Shown one piece after another: positions 7,699-15,084 of a stretch of DNA of 53,223 bases; position 1 is the first letter of the stretch; each line of letters begins with the position of its first letter. The position numbers and the translations under genes were made by a program. The notes beneath the pieces were generated by a model, which ran no database searches, was not told where the DNA came from, and saw only the letters and a list, made by a program, of their open reading frames with translations. Source of the stretch: a virus; IMG/VR virus record IMGVR_UViG_3300048999_000018, positions 1 through 53,223 of that record, one strand, 5' to 3'.

Positions 7699-8004
7699 TC
7701 AGATGATCTTCGTGATCTTCTGGGCTATCTCAGTCGCGACGTAACCCATGTTCGATGTATCGCCGTAATACGAGGCCGCGTCCTGCTTCTCCATGGCCTC
7801 TTTCACCAACTCCAGAACCCAGAGGTACTTCTTCTTGTTGATGTACTCCGAGACCGATACGACACCCATGGAGTACCCGTAGCACACCTTGTGAGCAGAC
7901 AAGTCCAGCTTCTTCGGGTTCTCCTTCAACCACTTCTCAGTCTCTTCCGGCGTACCGTTGAAGACGGGCTTCATGCGATCGTCGAGCACAGCATCGAAGT
8001 ACAT
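7699..8004 (-). CDS. Small protein of the DRMKPxFxG family
   Basis: 101 residues. The first half (LDDRMKPVFNGTPEETEKWL) is paralogous to proteins at 23169-23363 and 26487-26681. The second half (LELVKEAMEKQDAASYYGD.S.MGYVATEIAQKI) matches the tail of the protein at 8239-8682 nearly residue for residue, so two modules have been joined. ATG with GAGGGG. Unknown function. Confidence 0.7.
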   Translation of the reverse strand: MYFDAVLDDRMKPVFNGTPEETEKWLKENPKKLDLSAHKVCYGYSMGVVSVSEYINKKKYLWVLELVKEAMEKQDAASYYGDTSNMGYVATEIAQKITKII

Positions 8005-8017
8005 TGCTTCCCCTCGT

Positions 8018-8239
8018 TCAGTTCTGCATGATCTTTATAGTCCTGTCGATGTATTCCTTTACCATCGCGAGCTCATTCTTCGCGGATTTAGGCTCCACCG
8101 ACAAAAACTCAGTGACCAGGTCCCAGAGAGCGTTGTACTTCAACGCCTCGTCCCAATAGTCTTCGAGTTCGTCCTTCGCTCTTAACGCCCTCAGCATCTT
8201 CACGAAGGCCTCATGCTCAGATTTGTACTTCTTGGCCAT
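8018..8239 (-). CDS. Small hypothetical helical protein
   Basis: 73 residues, basic start MAKKYKSEHEAFVKMLRALR and otherwise helical. The ATG overlaps the stop of the upstream gene (ATGA), showing coupled translation. No recognised domain. Confidence 0.65.
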   Translation of the reverse strand: MAKKYKSEHEAFVKMLRALRAKDELEDYWDEALKYNALWDLVTEFLSVEPKSAKNELAMVKEYIDRTIKIMQN

Positions 8240-8682
8240 CAGAGAAGGATCTCGAAGATCTGGTGAGTGATCTCCTCGTCGACGCCGTCCATGATCCGAG
8301 ACTCGCCGTGGTAGGTTGCCACGTCCTGACGGGACATCGCGTCTTTCACGAGCTTCAGGACTGCCTCGAACTTGTTCTCGTCCGTGGGCTCGAAGGAGAT
8401 CCCGAAACCCTTCTTGGTGTACACCGCAAAGCCCTGACCGGTCTTCACAACCCAGCTGTTGACGAACGCCTGGTCGGGCCTGAACGTCTTGGCCTTCGAC
8501 AGGACGACGGGGACCTGGATGTACCAAACCGGAGTGTCAGAGGCGTTGTAGCGAGGAAGGTCTCGTGCATCCTTCTTGGTGCCACCGCACCACTCAGCGA
8601 CCTCAGCCATGTTCTCCGCGGTGACCTGTATCGCCTCGACGTTGAACGACTTACGAGTGAACTTGCCCGTGACGATGCTCAT
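8239..8682 (-). CDS. VEAxQVTxEN (PGDYG-like) protein
   Basis: 147 residues. FTRKSFNVEAIQVTAENMAE then AEWCGG and a DQAFVNSWVVKTGQGF segment define the family; FEAVLKLVKDAMSRQDVATY starts the shared C-terminal module. It is about half identical in its N-terminus to the next gene upstream (8679-9110), pointing to tandem duplication. ATGA overlap upstream and downstream. Confidence 0.72.
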   Translation of the reverse strand: MSIVTGKFTRKSFNVEAIQVTAENMAEVAEWCGGTKKDARDLPRYNASDTPVWYIQVPVVLSKAKTFRPDQAFVNSWVVKTGQGFAVYTKKGFGISFEPTDENKFEAVLKLVKDAMSRQDVATYHGESRIMDGVDEEITHQIFEILL

Positions 8683-9110
8683 CCCATCTCCCCCTCGAAG
8701 ATTTCGACGATCTTGTTTGCGGCTTTTACAGCACGTCGATGAGTCTCGTGAAGTCCGTCATCAACGAGGTCAAGCAGGGCATGACGTATGATCTTGTAGA
8801 CTTCCTCGTGCCTGACCTCAGGATCGGTCAGCGTGTCCTGCTCAAAGGCTATCTTGAACGCCTCATTGCGATAGGCCTTGAACGAGCGATCTGTCCGAGT
8901 GACCCAATCGTGGACGAAAGCCTTGTCCCGCTTGACGCCGTTTTTTACGGTCACAGGAACTTCGATGTATGTTTTCAGAACTCCGTCAAAATCGCTTCTC
9001 TTGACGAACCCTTCACACCACTCAGCTATCTCGAAGATGTTCTCGGCGGTCACCTGCATTGCTTCAACCGAGAAAGTCTTACGAGTGAACCTCGTCGATT
9101 CTATTGTCAC
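8679..9110 (-). CDS. VEAxQVTxEN (PGDYG-like) protein, tandem paralogue
   Basis: 143 residues. FTRKTFSVEAMQVTAENIFE, AEWCEG and DKAFVHDWVTRTDRSF align with the protein encoded at 8239-8682; the C-terminal helices have diverged. GTG start overlapping the upstream stop (GTGA), strong AGGGGGAGA site. Function unknown. Confidence 0.72.
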   Translation of the reverse strand: MTIESTRFTRKTFSVEAMQVTAENIFEIAEWCEGFVKRSDFDGVLKTYIEVPVTVKNGVKRDKAFVHDWVTRTDRSFKAYRNEAFKIAFEQDTLTDPEVRHEEVYKIIRHALLDLVDDGLHETHRRAVKAANKIVEIFEGEMG

Positions 9111-9598
9111 TTCTCCCCCTGAAGAAGATCCATGATGTCACCGGCGGTTTGATCAGCAATCCTCGACACAGACAACGGACTGCACTTGTCTTCTTCGTTC
9201 ACGTCCATCTCTTGCTTGACCATGAGCGCCGACTTCACGAACATGAATACTTTCGAGCGCAAAACAGCAGTCTTCTCGTCGCTTGGCATACTGGCCTTCT
9301 TGACCAGCCAAGCGCTTTTGAAACCCATCATCCGCTGCTTCTTGGTGCCGTCCTCGTACTCGGCGATGAACACCACGGTGGTACCATCCGAGATCACGTG
9401 AGATACCGTGGCCCAACGGTTCCTCTCAAGGATGCGGTCCATCTCCCAGTCGAGGTCAGTTTCCTTGACAGCGAAACGATTGTTGGGATCGGCGATGAGA
9501 ACAACCATCCCGTTCTTGATCGCCCCGCCGTTGGGAAGCATGTCCTCGGTCTCCGGGTCCATCTGATAGTACTTCGCAACGATGTTCTGCTCAGTCAT
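9107..9598 (-). CDS. Hypothetical protein of the small-gene array
   Basis: 163 residues. The N-terminal half is beta-rich (NGMVVLIADPNNRFAVKE, then WATVSHVISDGTTVVFIAEY); the C-terminal half (VFMFVKSALMVKQEMD...ADQTAGDIMDLL) resembles the helical tail module of its neighbours. ATG with AAAGGATCATC. First gene of the overlapping cluster 9598-7699. Function unknown. Confidence 0.65.
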   Translation of the reverse strand: MTEQNIVAKYYQMDPETEDMLPNGGAIKNGMVVLIADPNNRFAVKETDLDWEMDRILERNRWATVSHVISDGTTVVFIAEYEDGTKKQRMMGFKSAWLVKKASMPSDEKTAVLRSKVFMFVKSALMVKQEMDVNEEDKCSPLSVSRIADQTAGDIMDLLQGEK

Positions 9599-9636
9599 GA
9601 TGATCCTTTTGTTTTGGTGTGTGGGTGTTTGTTCGT

Positions 9637-9837
9637 TTATCTACGAGCATGTCGGGCCCGTTTAATAGGCTCTGAACGTAATTCAGTTTTTGTCTGCAGG
9701 TAAATCGGGCATGCGTTATAGGAATTTATCGCGTTATGAGCCTTCTTGTCGGCCCACGTAGCCGTGACGACGTCAATTGCGACGGCTATCAGCACAACGC
9801 ATAATGAAGTCACAACTATGAAGACCAACAAGCCCAT
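9637..9837 (-). CDS. Small membrane protein
   Basis: 66 residues with one N-terminal membrane segment (GLLVFIVVTSLCVVLIAVAI) and a basic tail (PIKRARHARR). ATG at 9837 is preferred because AAAGGG lies 8 nt before it; a longer frame from 9888 would overlap the next gene. Last of four consecutive tiny membrane genes. Confidence 0.6.
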   Translation of the reverse strand: MGLLVFIVVTSLCVVLIAVAIDVVTATWADKKAHNAINSYNACPIYLQTKTELRSEPIKRARHARR

Positions 9838-9850
9838 TATTAACCCTTTC

Positions 9851-9976
9851 TTACTTGCGGAAGAATTTCCGCTCATCCAAATAGGCATAAGCTTCTACCG
9901 AAGCCATACCAAGCACGAGCCCCACGATCACGCCAAATATGCAACCGAGGGGCACAAACCAAATGCTGACTAACAC
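9851..9976 (-). CDS. Tiny single-pass membrane protein
   Basis: 41 residues: a membrane helix with small-residue packing motifs (LGCIFGVIVGLVLGMASVEA) and a charged end (YLDERKFFRK). GTG start directly follows the TAA of the upstream tiny gene, so translation is coupled. No family recognised. Confidence 0.6.
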   Translation of the reverse strand: MLVSIWFVPLGCIFGVIVGLVLGMASVEAYAYLDERKFFRK

Positions 9977-10084
9977 TTACTCGTCGTCCTTAATGATCGA
10001 TTCGACAGCCTTGGACGTTCCGAAGACGTATCCGAATATCACACCGACGAGCATGATCGTTGCTCCTGCGATGAGCATCTTCAC
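9977..10084 (-). CDS. Tiny single-pass membrane protein
   Basis: 35 residues: MLIAGATIMLVGVIFGYVFG forms a glycine-rich membrane helix, then a charged tail ESIIKDDE. The GTG start overlaps the upstream stop as GTGA. Same architecture as the genes on either side, suggesting small interacting membrane subunits. Confidence 0.6.
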   Translation of the reverse strand: MKMLIAGATIMLVGVIFGYVFGTSKAVESIIKDDE

Positions 10085-10167
10085 TTGTTCTTCTTCCCCC
10101 AGTAGTAACCGACAATGAGCCCTAGTATAGCGCTAAGAGCTCCTCCTGCCATAACCCCAAACATCAT
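10081..10167 (-). CDS. Tiny single-pass membrane protein
   Basis: 28 residues: GVMAGGALSAILGLIVGYYW is a GxxxG-type membrane helix followed by GKKNK. The ATG overlaps the stop of the ssDNA-binding candidate; a second ATG 3 nt later is equally possible. It is too short for gene callers but is in a tight coupled series. Confidence 0.55.
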   Translation of the reverse strand: MMFGVMAGGALSAILGLIVGYYWGKKNK

Positions 10168-10760
10168 CCACGTCCGCGGGGAAGCGCTCGCTGGTCGGCG
10201 TTGATCATCTTGTGGTACTCGGCCTCGTCCGGGTCGTCGTACTCGTCCACCACTTCACCGTCGACGACGTTCGGGTCATCACCCGGAGGCAGAGCATTCT
10301 CGTCCTCAAGGTGGGCGTACTTCAGATCGAGCTCATCCTCATGAATGGTGGCGTAGATCGTCTTGAGGTAGGCGGATCGACCGGTCTCACCATTCACGTC
10401 CCAGTCGTAAGGACGGAGCATGATGTCGACAGTCTCAAGCTCGGCATAGTCCATGAGTTCTGCCATGTCCTCATCCAGAACGTTGCGACGGTTCTTGGAC
10501 TTGGTGATGAGGACCAGACGCGGCTTCGTACGGCCCTTGTAGCTGACGGTGACCTTCAGGCTCAGGTCGCCCGGCACATCGTCCTCACGGGGCTTCAGGC
10601 GCTTCACGTTCCAGCCGTCGTCAAGCATCTTCTGACCGGTCTCCTCATCGAGGATCACAGTGAAGTTCCGCTTCCCCTGAGCGTTGTAGAGACGCTCCTC
10701 GCCGGCGAAGTTCCGGAAGATTATCCGGACATCCTCAAGAAGTACGGTGTTGTCAGCCAT
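10164..10760 (-). CDS. Conserved phage protein, candidate ssDNA-binding protein
   Basis: 198 residues. The pattern VLLEDVRIIFRNFAGEE, RNFTVILDEETGQKML, GWNVK.LKPRE, then TVDIMLRPYDWDVNGETG is a widespread phage family that I associate with OB-fold ssDNA-binding proteins; the region after residue 150 is strongly acidic, as in SSB tails, although the last residues are PRGRG. ATG chosen for the AGGAGAACAAGA site. It would protect single strands for the replisome. Confidence 0.65.
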   Translation of the reverse strand: MADNTVLLEDVRIIFRNFAGEERLYNAQGKRNFTVILDEETGQKMLDDGWNVKRLKPREDDVPGDLSLKVTVSYKGRTKPRLVLITKSKNRRNVLDEDMAELMDYAELETVDIMLRPYDWDVNGETGRSAYLKTIYATIHEDELDLKYAHLEDENALPPGDDPNVVDGEVVDEYDDPDEAEYHKMINADQRALPRGRG

Positions 10761-11079
10761 TCTTGTTCTCCTCATCGTTCACAGAGTCGGTGATCATACG
10801 AAACGAAACACCAGCTTCTGCGAGTTTGTCAATGACTGCTTGCGCTTCATCTTGACTCAGGTCAAACGAGTCTTCGAGAACCAAACGAACTTGATGATGA
10901 AGCTCTAGCATTTTTGAAGCCTCACATGAATCATTCCCGGTATCGAAGAAGTGTTTTGCTGCTTCAGAGAACACCTTATGATCATACGATGCCATGTAGC
11001 TCAAAGTAGGGCTGAAGAATATCGATCCGTACTTCGGCCTGAACCCCAGACAGTATACCAATCGTCGTATGTGTTTCAC
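10753..11079 (-). CDS. Hypothetical protein
   Basis: 108 residues. GTG start with AAGGAG seven nucleotides before it, overlapping no upstream gene. A basic N-terminus precedes a helical, acidic body (DLSQDEAQAVIDKLAEAG). It overlaps the next gene's start by 8 nt. Function unknown. Confidence 0.6.
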   Translation of the reverse strand: MKHIRRLVYCLGFRPKYGSIFFSPTLSYMASYDHKVFSEAAKHFFDTGNDSCEASKMLELHHQVRLVLEDSFDLSQDEAQAVIDKLAEAGVSFRMITDSVNDEENKNG

Positions 11080-11082
11080 GCA

Positions 11083-11298
11083 TTACTCCTTGCGGCCGAA
11101 ATGCTTGTTTGCGCAGCAGATACAATCATCACGTTCGACAACCAGAGTTATGCGCTCATTGCCTTGAGGATGCATCAGACAATCCCAGCACAAGGCGTCA
11201 AATGACTTCTGGCACCAGCAATTCCCGAACATATGTGCTGCCCAGGAATGAATGCCGAGCAGATGACCTATCCACCCGGCACGCCACGGCTTCTTCAT
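11083..11298 (-). CDS. Cysteine-rich small protein, probable zinc binder
   Basis: 71 residues with CWCQ, CWDC and CICC clusters plus several histidines, a pattern suiting one zinc site. The ATG abuts the upstream stop. The fold and partner are unknown. Confidence 0.6.
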   Translation of the reverse strand: MKKPWRAGWIGHLLGIHSWAAHMFGNCWCQKSFDALCWDCLMHPQGNERITLVVERDDCICCANKHFGRKE

Positions 11299-11571
11299 CT
11301 ACTGCGTCCCGTACAAGAGGGATTCGTAGAACTTGAACTGCTGCTCGGTGTTCTCTTCGAGCTTCGCCTTGAGCTCCTTGACAGGAAGCGGACTGGCGAT
11401 GATCTGGTTCTTGAAACCCAGCGAAAACTCAGTCACCGGAGTGTCGGGAGTCTCTATGAACCTCGGCTCAGTGACGGTCATGCTGATGATCTTCTCGCCG
11501 ATCATCTCGGCATTGCCCACAACCTTGCGGACACCGTTCTTATAGACTACGAGTGGAACCTGTCTGCTCAT
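11299..11571 (-). CDS. RxVPLV family small protein
   Basis: 90 residues. MSRQVPLVVYKNG...VGNAE...ISMTVTEPRF is the longest of three paralogues (others at 14068-14250 and 14815-14994); it has an extra C-terminal helix (VKELKAKLEENTEQQFKFYE). ATG at 11571 follows GAGGGGGAGAAC. Function unknown. Confidence 0.65.
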   Translation of the reverse strand: MSRQVPLVVYKNGVRKVVGNAEMIGEKIISMTVTEPRFIETPDTPVTEFSLGFKNQIIASPLPVKELKAKLEENTEQQFKFYESLLYGTQ

Positions 11572-11785
11572 TGTTCTCCCCCTCAATACTGGAAGCCTCG
11601 TTGCCCCAGTACCCATCCCAATATGCTTCGAGTATGTCCTCGCGGAAATCGGTGCCGAAAGAGAAAGGAGCGAGTATGTCGCCCAAGCTCTGTTTGGCGT
11701 TTTCGCTTTCTTCGAAAAGATTGTTGGAGAGAAGAGCCGCGACATGTTTCCCCAGCTGTCGGGCATCCTCTACTGACTTTGACAT
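11540..11785 (-). CDS. Small hypothetical protein
   Basis: 81 residues, acidic and helical (ARQLGKHVAALLSNNLFEE; FREDILEAYWDGYW). Overlaps the next gene by 32 nt and starts directly after the upstream stop. No family recognised. Confidence 0.6.
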   Translation of the reverse strand: MSKSVEDARQLGKHVAALLSNNLFEESENAKQSLGDILAPFSFGTDFREDILEAYWDGYWGNEASSIEGENNEQTGSTRSL

Positions 11786-11932
11786 CTACTTCTCCGGCTC
11801 TGTCTCCTCTACGGGGATCCCCTGGTCATAGATAATGGCATCTACGTCGTTGCCATCGTCGCTGATCTCTACTGAACCCATCAGATACTTCTGGCCCTTG
11901 TAGACCGTGTACAGCGGTTCTCTTTGGCCCAC
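11786..11932 (-). CDS. Tiny acidic protein
   Basis: 48 residues, beta-like (EPLYTVYKGQKYLMGSVEIS) with an acidic end (VEETEPEK). GTG start with GAGGAG directly upstream; its stop abuts the next ATG. Fits the gap exactly, which supports it being real. Confidence 0.6.
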   Translation of the reverse strand: MGQREPLYTVYKGQKYLMGSVEISDDGNDVDAIIYDQGIPVEETEPEK

Positions 11933-11934
11933 AA

Positions 11935-12195
11935 CTACTCCTCAATGAGATCGTAACGGGCGTCAAATCTCTTCGGGTCTAGAACCTTCAATTCGCCCTT
12001 GGTATTTTTGATAATCCAATTGGTGATATGTGCATTTCGATCCCCGAATGGAGTTGCGACAATCAACCAATTTGGATTATTCTCAGTTGGACCATAAATA
12101 TCGTCTGCGCCGAGAGTTTCCCAGATTATATCGAGATTGTGACCATTGTACTGAACAGCCTCAACGATTACTGGCTTTTCCTTGTACTTAGCCAT
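11935..12195 (-). CDS. PGDYG-like small protein
   Basis: 86 residues. KPVIVEAVQYNG at the start and ITNWIIKNTKGELKVLDPKRF at the end are the hallmarks of the small VEAxQ phage proteins (PGDYG-like). It is a compact relative of the proteins at 6224, 8239 and 8679. Start ATG follows GGGAGGGA and overlaps the upstream stop. Unknown function. Confidence 0.7.
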   Translation of the reverse strand: MAKYKEKPVIVEAVQYNGHNLDIIWETLGADDIYGPTENNPNWLIVATPFGDRNAHITNWIIKNTKGELKVLDPKRFDARYDLIEE

Positions 12196-12475
12196 ACATT
12201 CCCTCCCGGTCCATCACTACAAAGTCGTTGATGAGTGTGTAGGTGTCGATGCGCGTTTTGTGGCTTTTGGTGTTGTGACTGACTTGATAGAGCTTACCGT
12301 CCATCTGAGAGACACTCACGACCGCGTGCCAACCGGCTTTGGTCCAGGAATACCAGACAACAGTGATGTCTTCGAGTATGACCCAGTCATCGACGGTTTC
12401 GGTGTACGCCCCATTGACGTACCGTCGGATTAACTTCTTGGCGACGTCGATGCATGCGAATGCTTCGGTGGCCAT
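12188..12475 (-). CDS. DUF6275-like protein
   Basis: 95 residues. IDVAKKLIRRYVN, then VVWYSWTKAGWHAVVSVSQMDGKLYQVSHN and a final TYTLINDFVVMD correspond to the DUF6275 pattern; the same domain ends the protein encoded immediately upstream. ATG with GAGGGGCAC. Function unknown. Confidence 0.65.
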   Translation of the reverse strand: MATEAFACIDVAKKLIRRYVNGAYTETVDDWVILEDITVVWYSWTKAGWHAVVSVSQMDGKLYQVSHNTKSHKTRIDTYTLINDFVVMDREGMYG

Positions 12476-12503
12476 GAGTGCCCCTCAGTAGAACGGTGGT
12501 GTG

Positions 12504-13229
12504 CTAATCAGGAATACAGACGTTTGCGGTCTTCACGTACGCATCGAGGTAGGTCTCTCGCTTGTCGCCGTTATACGTGACCTCGTAGTACATGCGGTCC
12601 TCGATCGTCGTGCAGACCATTGCCTTCCAGTTCTGCAGCGTCTTGCTATACCACACGACGAAGAGCTCATAGGCCGGCTTCTCGCTGTAGCCGATGTATC
12701 CCTTGTCGATGTGGTCCTTGACGATCCGTATGGCCTTCGTCTGGTAGTTCTCCGGAGATCCGGTCTTGTACAGAGACTCGGAGGCGATGGGCTCGATTCG
12801 AGCAACCCCAACTACAGGAGGCTTTCGGCTCTCGTCCAAGCAGAAACCACATCCAAGCTGACCTTGCGGAGCGTGAAACTGGTGAGCATCCGCGTCCCAA
12901 ACAAGCATCGTTCCTTCAGGATAAGGCTTGTACATTGCCGCTTCTATCGAGCATGGGCCGCATAGACCAGGACCACCACACCTCGCCACCGCGTTGGGCT
13001 TGTTGGTCATGACAGTTCCAGTGACGTGATGTCCGTGCTTCGTGTACGCCATGGCGTCGTTTGCTCTCTGCTCGATCACGGATAGGGCGGGAAAGTTCCG
13101 GATGATCTCTGGCGGAATTTCGACGACCTTCTTCTTGCCCCACCAAGTTCGTTTCGGGCGGTTGATGACTGAGGCTTCGACTATGGGGTCTCCATAGGTT
13201 TCACCATCGAGATCGATCGGCGTGGCCAT
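12504..13229 (-). CDS. Cysteine-containing protein with C-terminal DUF6275
   Basis: 241 residues. The middle holds CGGPGLCGPC and CGFC, two Cys pairs suggesting a zinc site; the last ~90 residues (AIRIVKDHIDKG, ELFVVWYSKTLQNWKAM, YYEVTYNGDKRETYLDAY) are a canonical DUF6275 domain. I start at 13229 (MATPIDLDGE) because AAGGAG lies just upstream; a longer frame to 13286 also exists, 1 nt after the previous stop. Confidence 0.7.
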   Translation of the reverse strand: MATPIDLDGETYGDPIVEASVINRPKRTWWGKKKVVEIPPEIIRNFPALSVIEQRANDAMAYTKHGHHVTGTVMTNKPNAVARCGGPGLCGPCSIEAAMYKPYPEGTMLVWDADAHQFHAPQGQLGCGFCLDESRKPPVVGVARIEPIASESLYKTGSPENYQTKAIRIVKDHIDKGYIGYSEKPAYELFVVWYSKTLQNWKAMVCTTIEDRMYYEVTYNGDKRETYLDAYVKTANVCIPD

Positions 13230-13287
13230 CATGCTCCTTAAATGCTCACCGTACATTTTGCCGTCGAGGAAGGGCGGAGAATACATG

Positions 13288-13590
13288 TTAGCCGCCGAGA
13301 CCCAGATAGATCGCCCGTGCGAGATCGTCGACCTGTTCCTTAGTGGGCTCCATCATCAGCTGGGAGTGCTGAATGTCCCGAACACGAGATACTACATCAG
13401 CGGTGTGATGGTTCAGTATCTCCTGATGCCGCTCGTTGATCTCCCTGTAAGCATTTTTGGTTGCTTCACGACGCAACTTCTGCTGCTCGTGGTCCCACTC
13501 CTGAGACAGAAGTCCATCGGCCTTCACCTCTGCGAGGAACTTCTCTCGCTTGGCCAGAGCTGCCGCACGCTTCTGCTTCTTCGTTGCCAT
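13288..13590 (-). CDS. Basic helical phage protein
   Basis: 100 residues with a lysine-rich start (MATKKQKRAAALAKREKFLAE, quoted in part) and long amphipathic helices. Similar short basic proteins are frequent in actinobacteriophages. TAATG overlap with the upstream gene, strong GGGGAG site. Function unknown. Confidence 0.65.
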   Translation of the reverse strand: MATKKQKRAAALAKREKFLAEVKADGLLSQEWDHEQQKLRREATKNAYREINERHQEILNHHTADVVSRVRDIQHSQLMMEPTKEQVDDLARAIYLGLGG

Positions 13591-13742
13591 TACTCCCCAG
13601 CTTTCATTTCAATCACGGCAACGCGTCCGTCACTCAACGCGAAGAATGAATACTTTTTGTCAGGCTCAGTCTCGGGGAGAACCGTGATGACTACTTCTCC
13701 CTCGTTCAAGAGATCTTGAAGTTCATCTGGAATCGCATCCAT
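13590..13742 (-). CDS. VLP...DGRVAV family tiny protein
   Basis: 50 residues. VITVLPETEPDKKYSFFALS then DGRVAVIEM align with the proteins at 14210-14395 and 15097-15261. ATG at 13742 chosen for AAGGAGAACTG; the in-frame extension upstream lacks such a site. Confidence 0.6.
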   Translation of the reverse strand: MDAIPDELQDLLNEGEVVITVLPETEPDKKYSFFALSDGRVAVIEMKAGE

Positions 13743-14050
13743 CAGTTCTCCTTGTAATAGTCGGCGTGACAACTGCAGCCATACTTCTTTGCGAATTCCT
13801 GACAGACCTGATGATTCTCACCACCATCACGATGAATCGCAGGCAAATCATGGTCGGTGCACCAAGGGTGATAACTCGCATGAGCTTTCCCGAAATCCAA
13901 CGCACAGTACTCAACCACCTCGATCAATTCACTCGGTTGAGCAAAGGTTACTTTTGCTGGTTTACCGGCCTCAACCTCGAGCTTAACCAAAACGAACCAA
14001 TGACCGAGAATATCGACTTCATCGCCCATTTTCAGTTCGATTCGAGCCAT
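13742..14050 (-). CDS. Cys/His-rich small protein
   Basis: 102 residues. A beta-rich first half (LGHWFVLVKLEVEAGKPAKV) precedes a region with C, H, H, C, H, C, C and H (HPWCTDHDLPAIH; HQVC...GCSCH), consistent with one or two zinc ions. Start has GGGGGAGAA. Unknown function. Confidence 0.65.
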   Translation of the reverse strand: MARIELKMGDEVDILGHWFVLVKLEVEAGKPAKVTFAQPSELIEVVEYCALDFGKAHASYHPWCTDHDLPAIHRDGGENHQVCQEFAKKYGCSCHADYYKEN

Positions 14051-14067
14051 TTCTCCCCCTGGGATTT

Positions 14068-14250
14068 TTAGTTCACTACGCCGTCGAATACCAGCGCAGT
14101 GAATGATTCAGCTTTGCTCTCGGTGAGGTTGAAGACAATGTCGGGGTCAGTGATTACGAAAGTTACTTTCTCGTAGTCATCAATGACGGCTTCGCCAATC
14201 TTCTGAGTTCTACTTGCCCGATGAATTATCAGCGGAACTTTCCGGCTCAC
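14068..14250 (-). CDS. RxVPLV family small protein
   Basis: 60 residues: MSRKVPLIIHRAS...KIGEAVIDDYEKVTFVITD, aligned closely with the proteins at 11299 and 14815. GTG at 14250 is preferred because GAGGAG lies 5 nt before it and its start then matches both paralogues. Function unknown. Confidence 0.65.
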   Translation of the reverse strand: MSRKVPLIIHRASRTQKIGEAVIDDYEKVTFVITDPDIVFNLTESKAESFTALVFDGVVN

Positions 14251-14395
14251 TCTCACTCCTCACAATCATTACTCCGAGATAACCGCTGTCTTGTTCCTTG
14301 GCGAGCTCGTACTTGAGCCCCTCGGGAAGAGGCGGCAGAACGATATACATCGCTCCAACGAGATCTTCAGCACGTCGAGGCCAATTAGAAACCAC
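14210..14395 (-). CDS. VLPxLPxGxxYEL family small protein
   Basis: 61 residues. MYIVLPPLPEGLKYELAKE matches the VLPALPNGQRYELRDL of the protein at 15097-15261. GTG start with TAGGAGAGATA. Its 3' end overlaps the next gene by 41 nt. Unknown function. Confidence 0.6.
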   Translation of the reverse strand: MVSNWPRRAEDLVGAMYIVLPPLPEGLKYELAKEQDSGYLGVMIVRSESEPESSADNSSGK

Positions 14396-14403
14396 TATCT
14401 CTC

Positions 14404-14640
14404 CTAAAGAATTCGCCAGATATCTGGGTTCTTCGGGTCAAGATCGGCTATCTTGTTTTTGAATGAGTTATACACAGCAGCATTCTGAGCTACGAACTCA
14501 GACCAGGGCATTGATTCTTCGTGCATTGAGGCAAATTCCTCATATACGCATTTACCCATGAGATTGCCACCGAGGAGACGAGTTTCCGGACAAGCCAGTC
14601 CCTCGCCTTCCTCAGCGCCGTGATTGTGTACTTGTGTCAT
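14404..14640 (-). CDS. Small hypothetical protein
   Basis: 78 residues, no membrane segment; MHEESMPWSEFVAQNAAVYN is the clearest motif. ATG at 14640 chosen as the first start after the upstream gene's stop, with a moderate GAGGGATCC before it. No family recognised. Confidence 0.55.
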   Translation of the reverse strand: MTQVHNHGAEEGEGLACPETRLLGGNLMGKCVYEEFASMHEESMPWSEFVAQNAAVYNSFKNKIADLDPKNPDIWRIL

Positions 14641-14653
14641 GCCAGAGGATCCC

Positions 14654-14815
14654 TCAGATGAAGTGAATTTTGAGCTTGGAGGGACCTGCATCTCCAGCGA
14701 TGAGATCATCAAGATCGTTCGTCAATCCGAGATCACCTTCCTCGGAATTCTCCGGATCGTTGATCAACCCACCATCTTCATCGTTGAAGAGGTTTTCCAA
14801 TCCGTAGATCCCCAT
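14654..14815 (-). CDS. Tiny acidic protein
   Basis: 53 residues with about a quarter Asp and Glu (FNDEDGGLINDPENSEEGD), ending in a basic GPSKLKIHFI. The ATG overlaps the upstream stop as TGATG, so translation is coupled. Unknown function. Confidence 0.55.
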   Translation of the reverse strand: MGIYGLENLFNDEDGGLINDPENSEEGDLGLTNDLDDLIAGDAGPSKLKIHFI

Positions 14816-14994
14816 CAGAGAACCGCCTCGAAGGTGACGATGGTCATCGCGTCGGCTTCGCTCTCAGTGATCTGGTTGATGAGAGACTCGTCCGTAATCG
14901 TGATGGTCACCCTCTCGTAGTTGTCGACCTCTGCTTCCCCGATGATTGTCTTCTCTTCGTCGTCATAAGAGACGAGAGGGATTTTCCTGCCCAT
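14815..14994 (-). CDS. RxVPLV family small protein
   Basis: 59 residues: MGRKIPLVSYDDE...IIGEAEVDNYERVTITITD, a close paralogue of the one at 14068-14250 (also sharing ITES/LTES near the end). ATG chosen for CTAGGAGGAACA. Function unknown. Confidence 0.65.
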   Translation of the reverse strand: MGRKIPLVSYDDEEKTIIGEAEVDNYERVTITITDESLINQITESEADAMTIVTFEAVL

Positions 14995-15033
14995 TGTTCC
15001 TCCTAGAATGTTTTGTGCTGATGCAACCAACAA

Positions 15034-15084
15034 GCCCGAGATATCTGCGCGGCTCCTCTATTGGAGTACACAAACATCTCGGGC
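15034..15084 (-). terminator. Intergenic hairpin
   Basis: GCCCGAGAT (15034-15042) pairs perfectly with ATCTCGGGC (15076-15084). It lies in the only larger gap of this cluster, between the stop at 15097 and the start at 14994, and is followed on the minus strand by TTGTTGG, a poor U-tract. Terminator or mRNA-stabilising hairpin. Confidence 0.45.
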
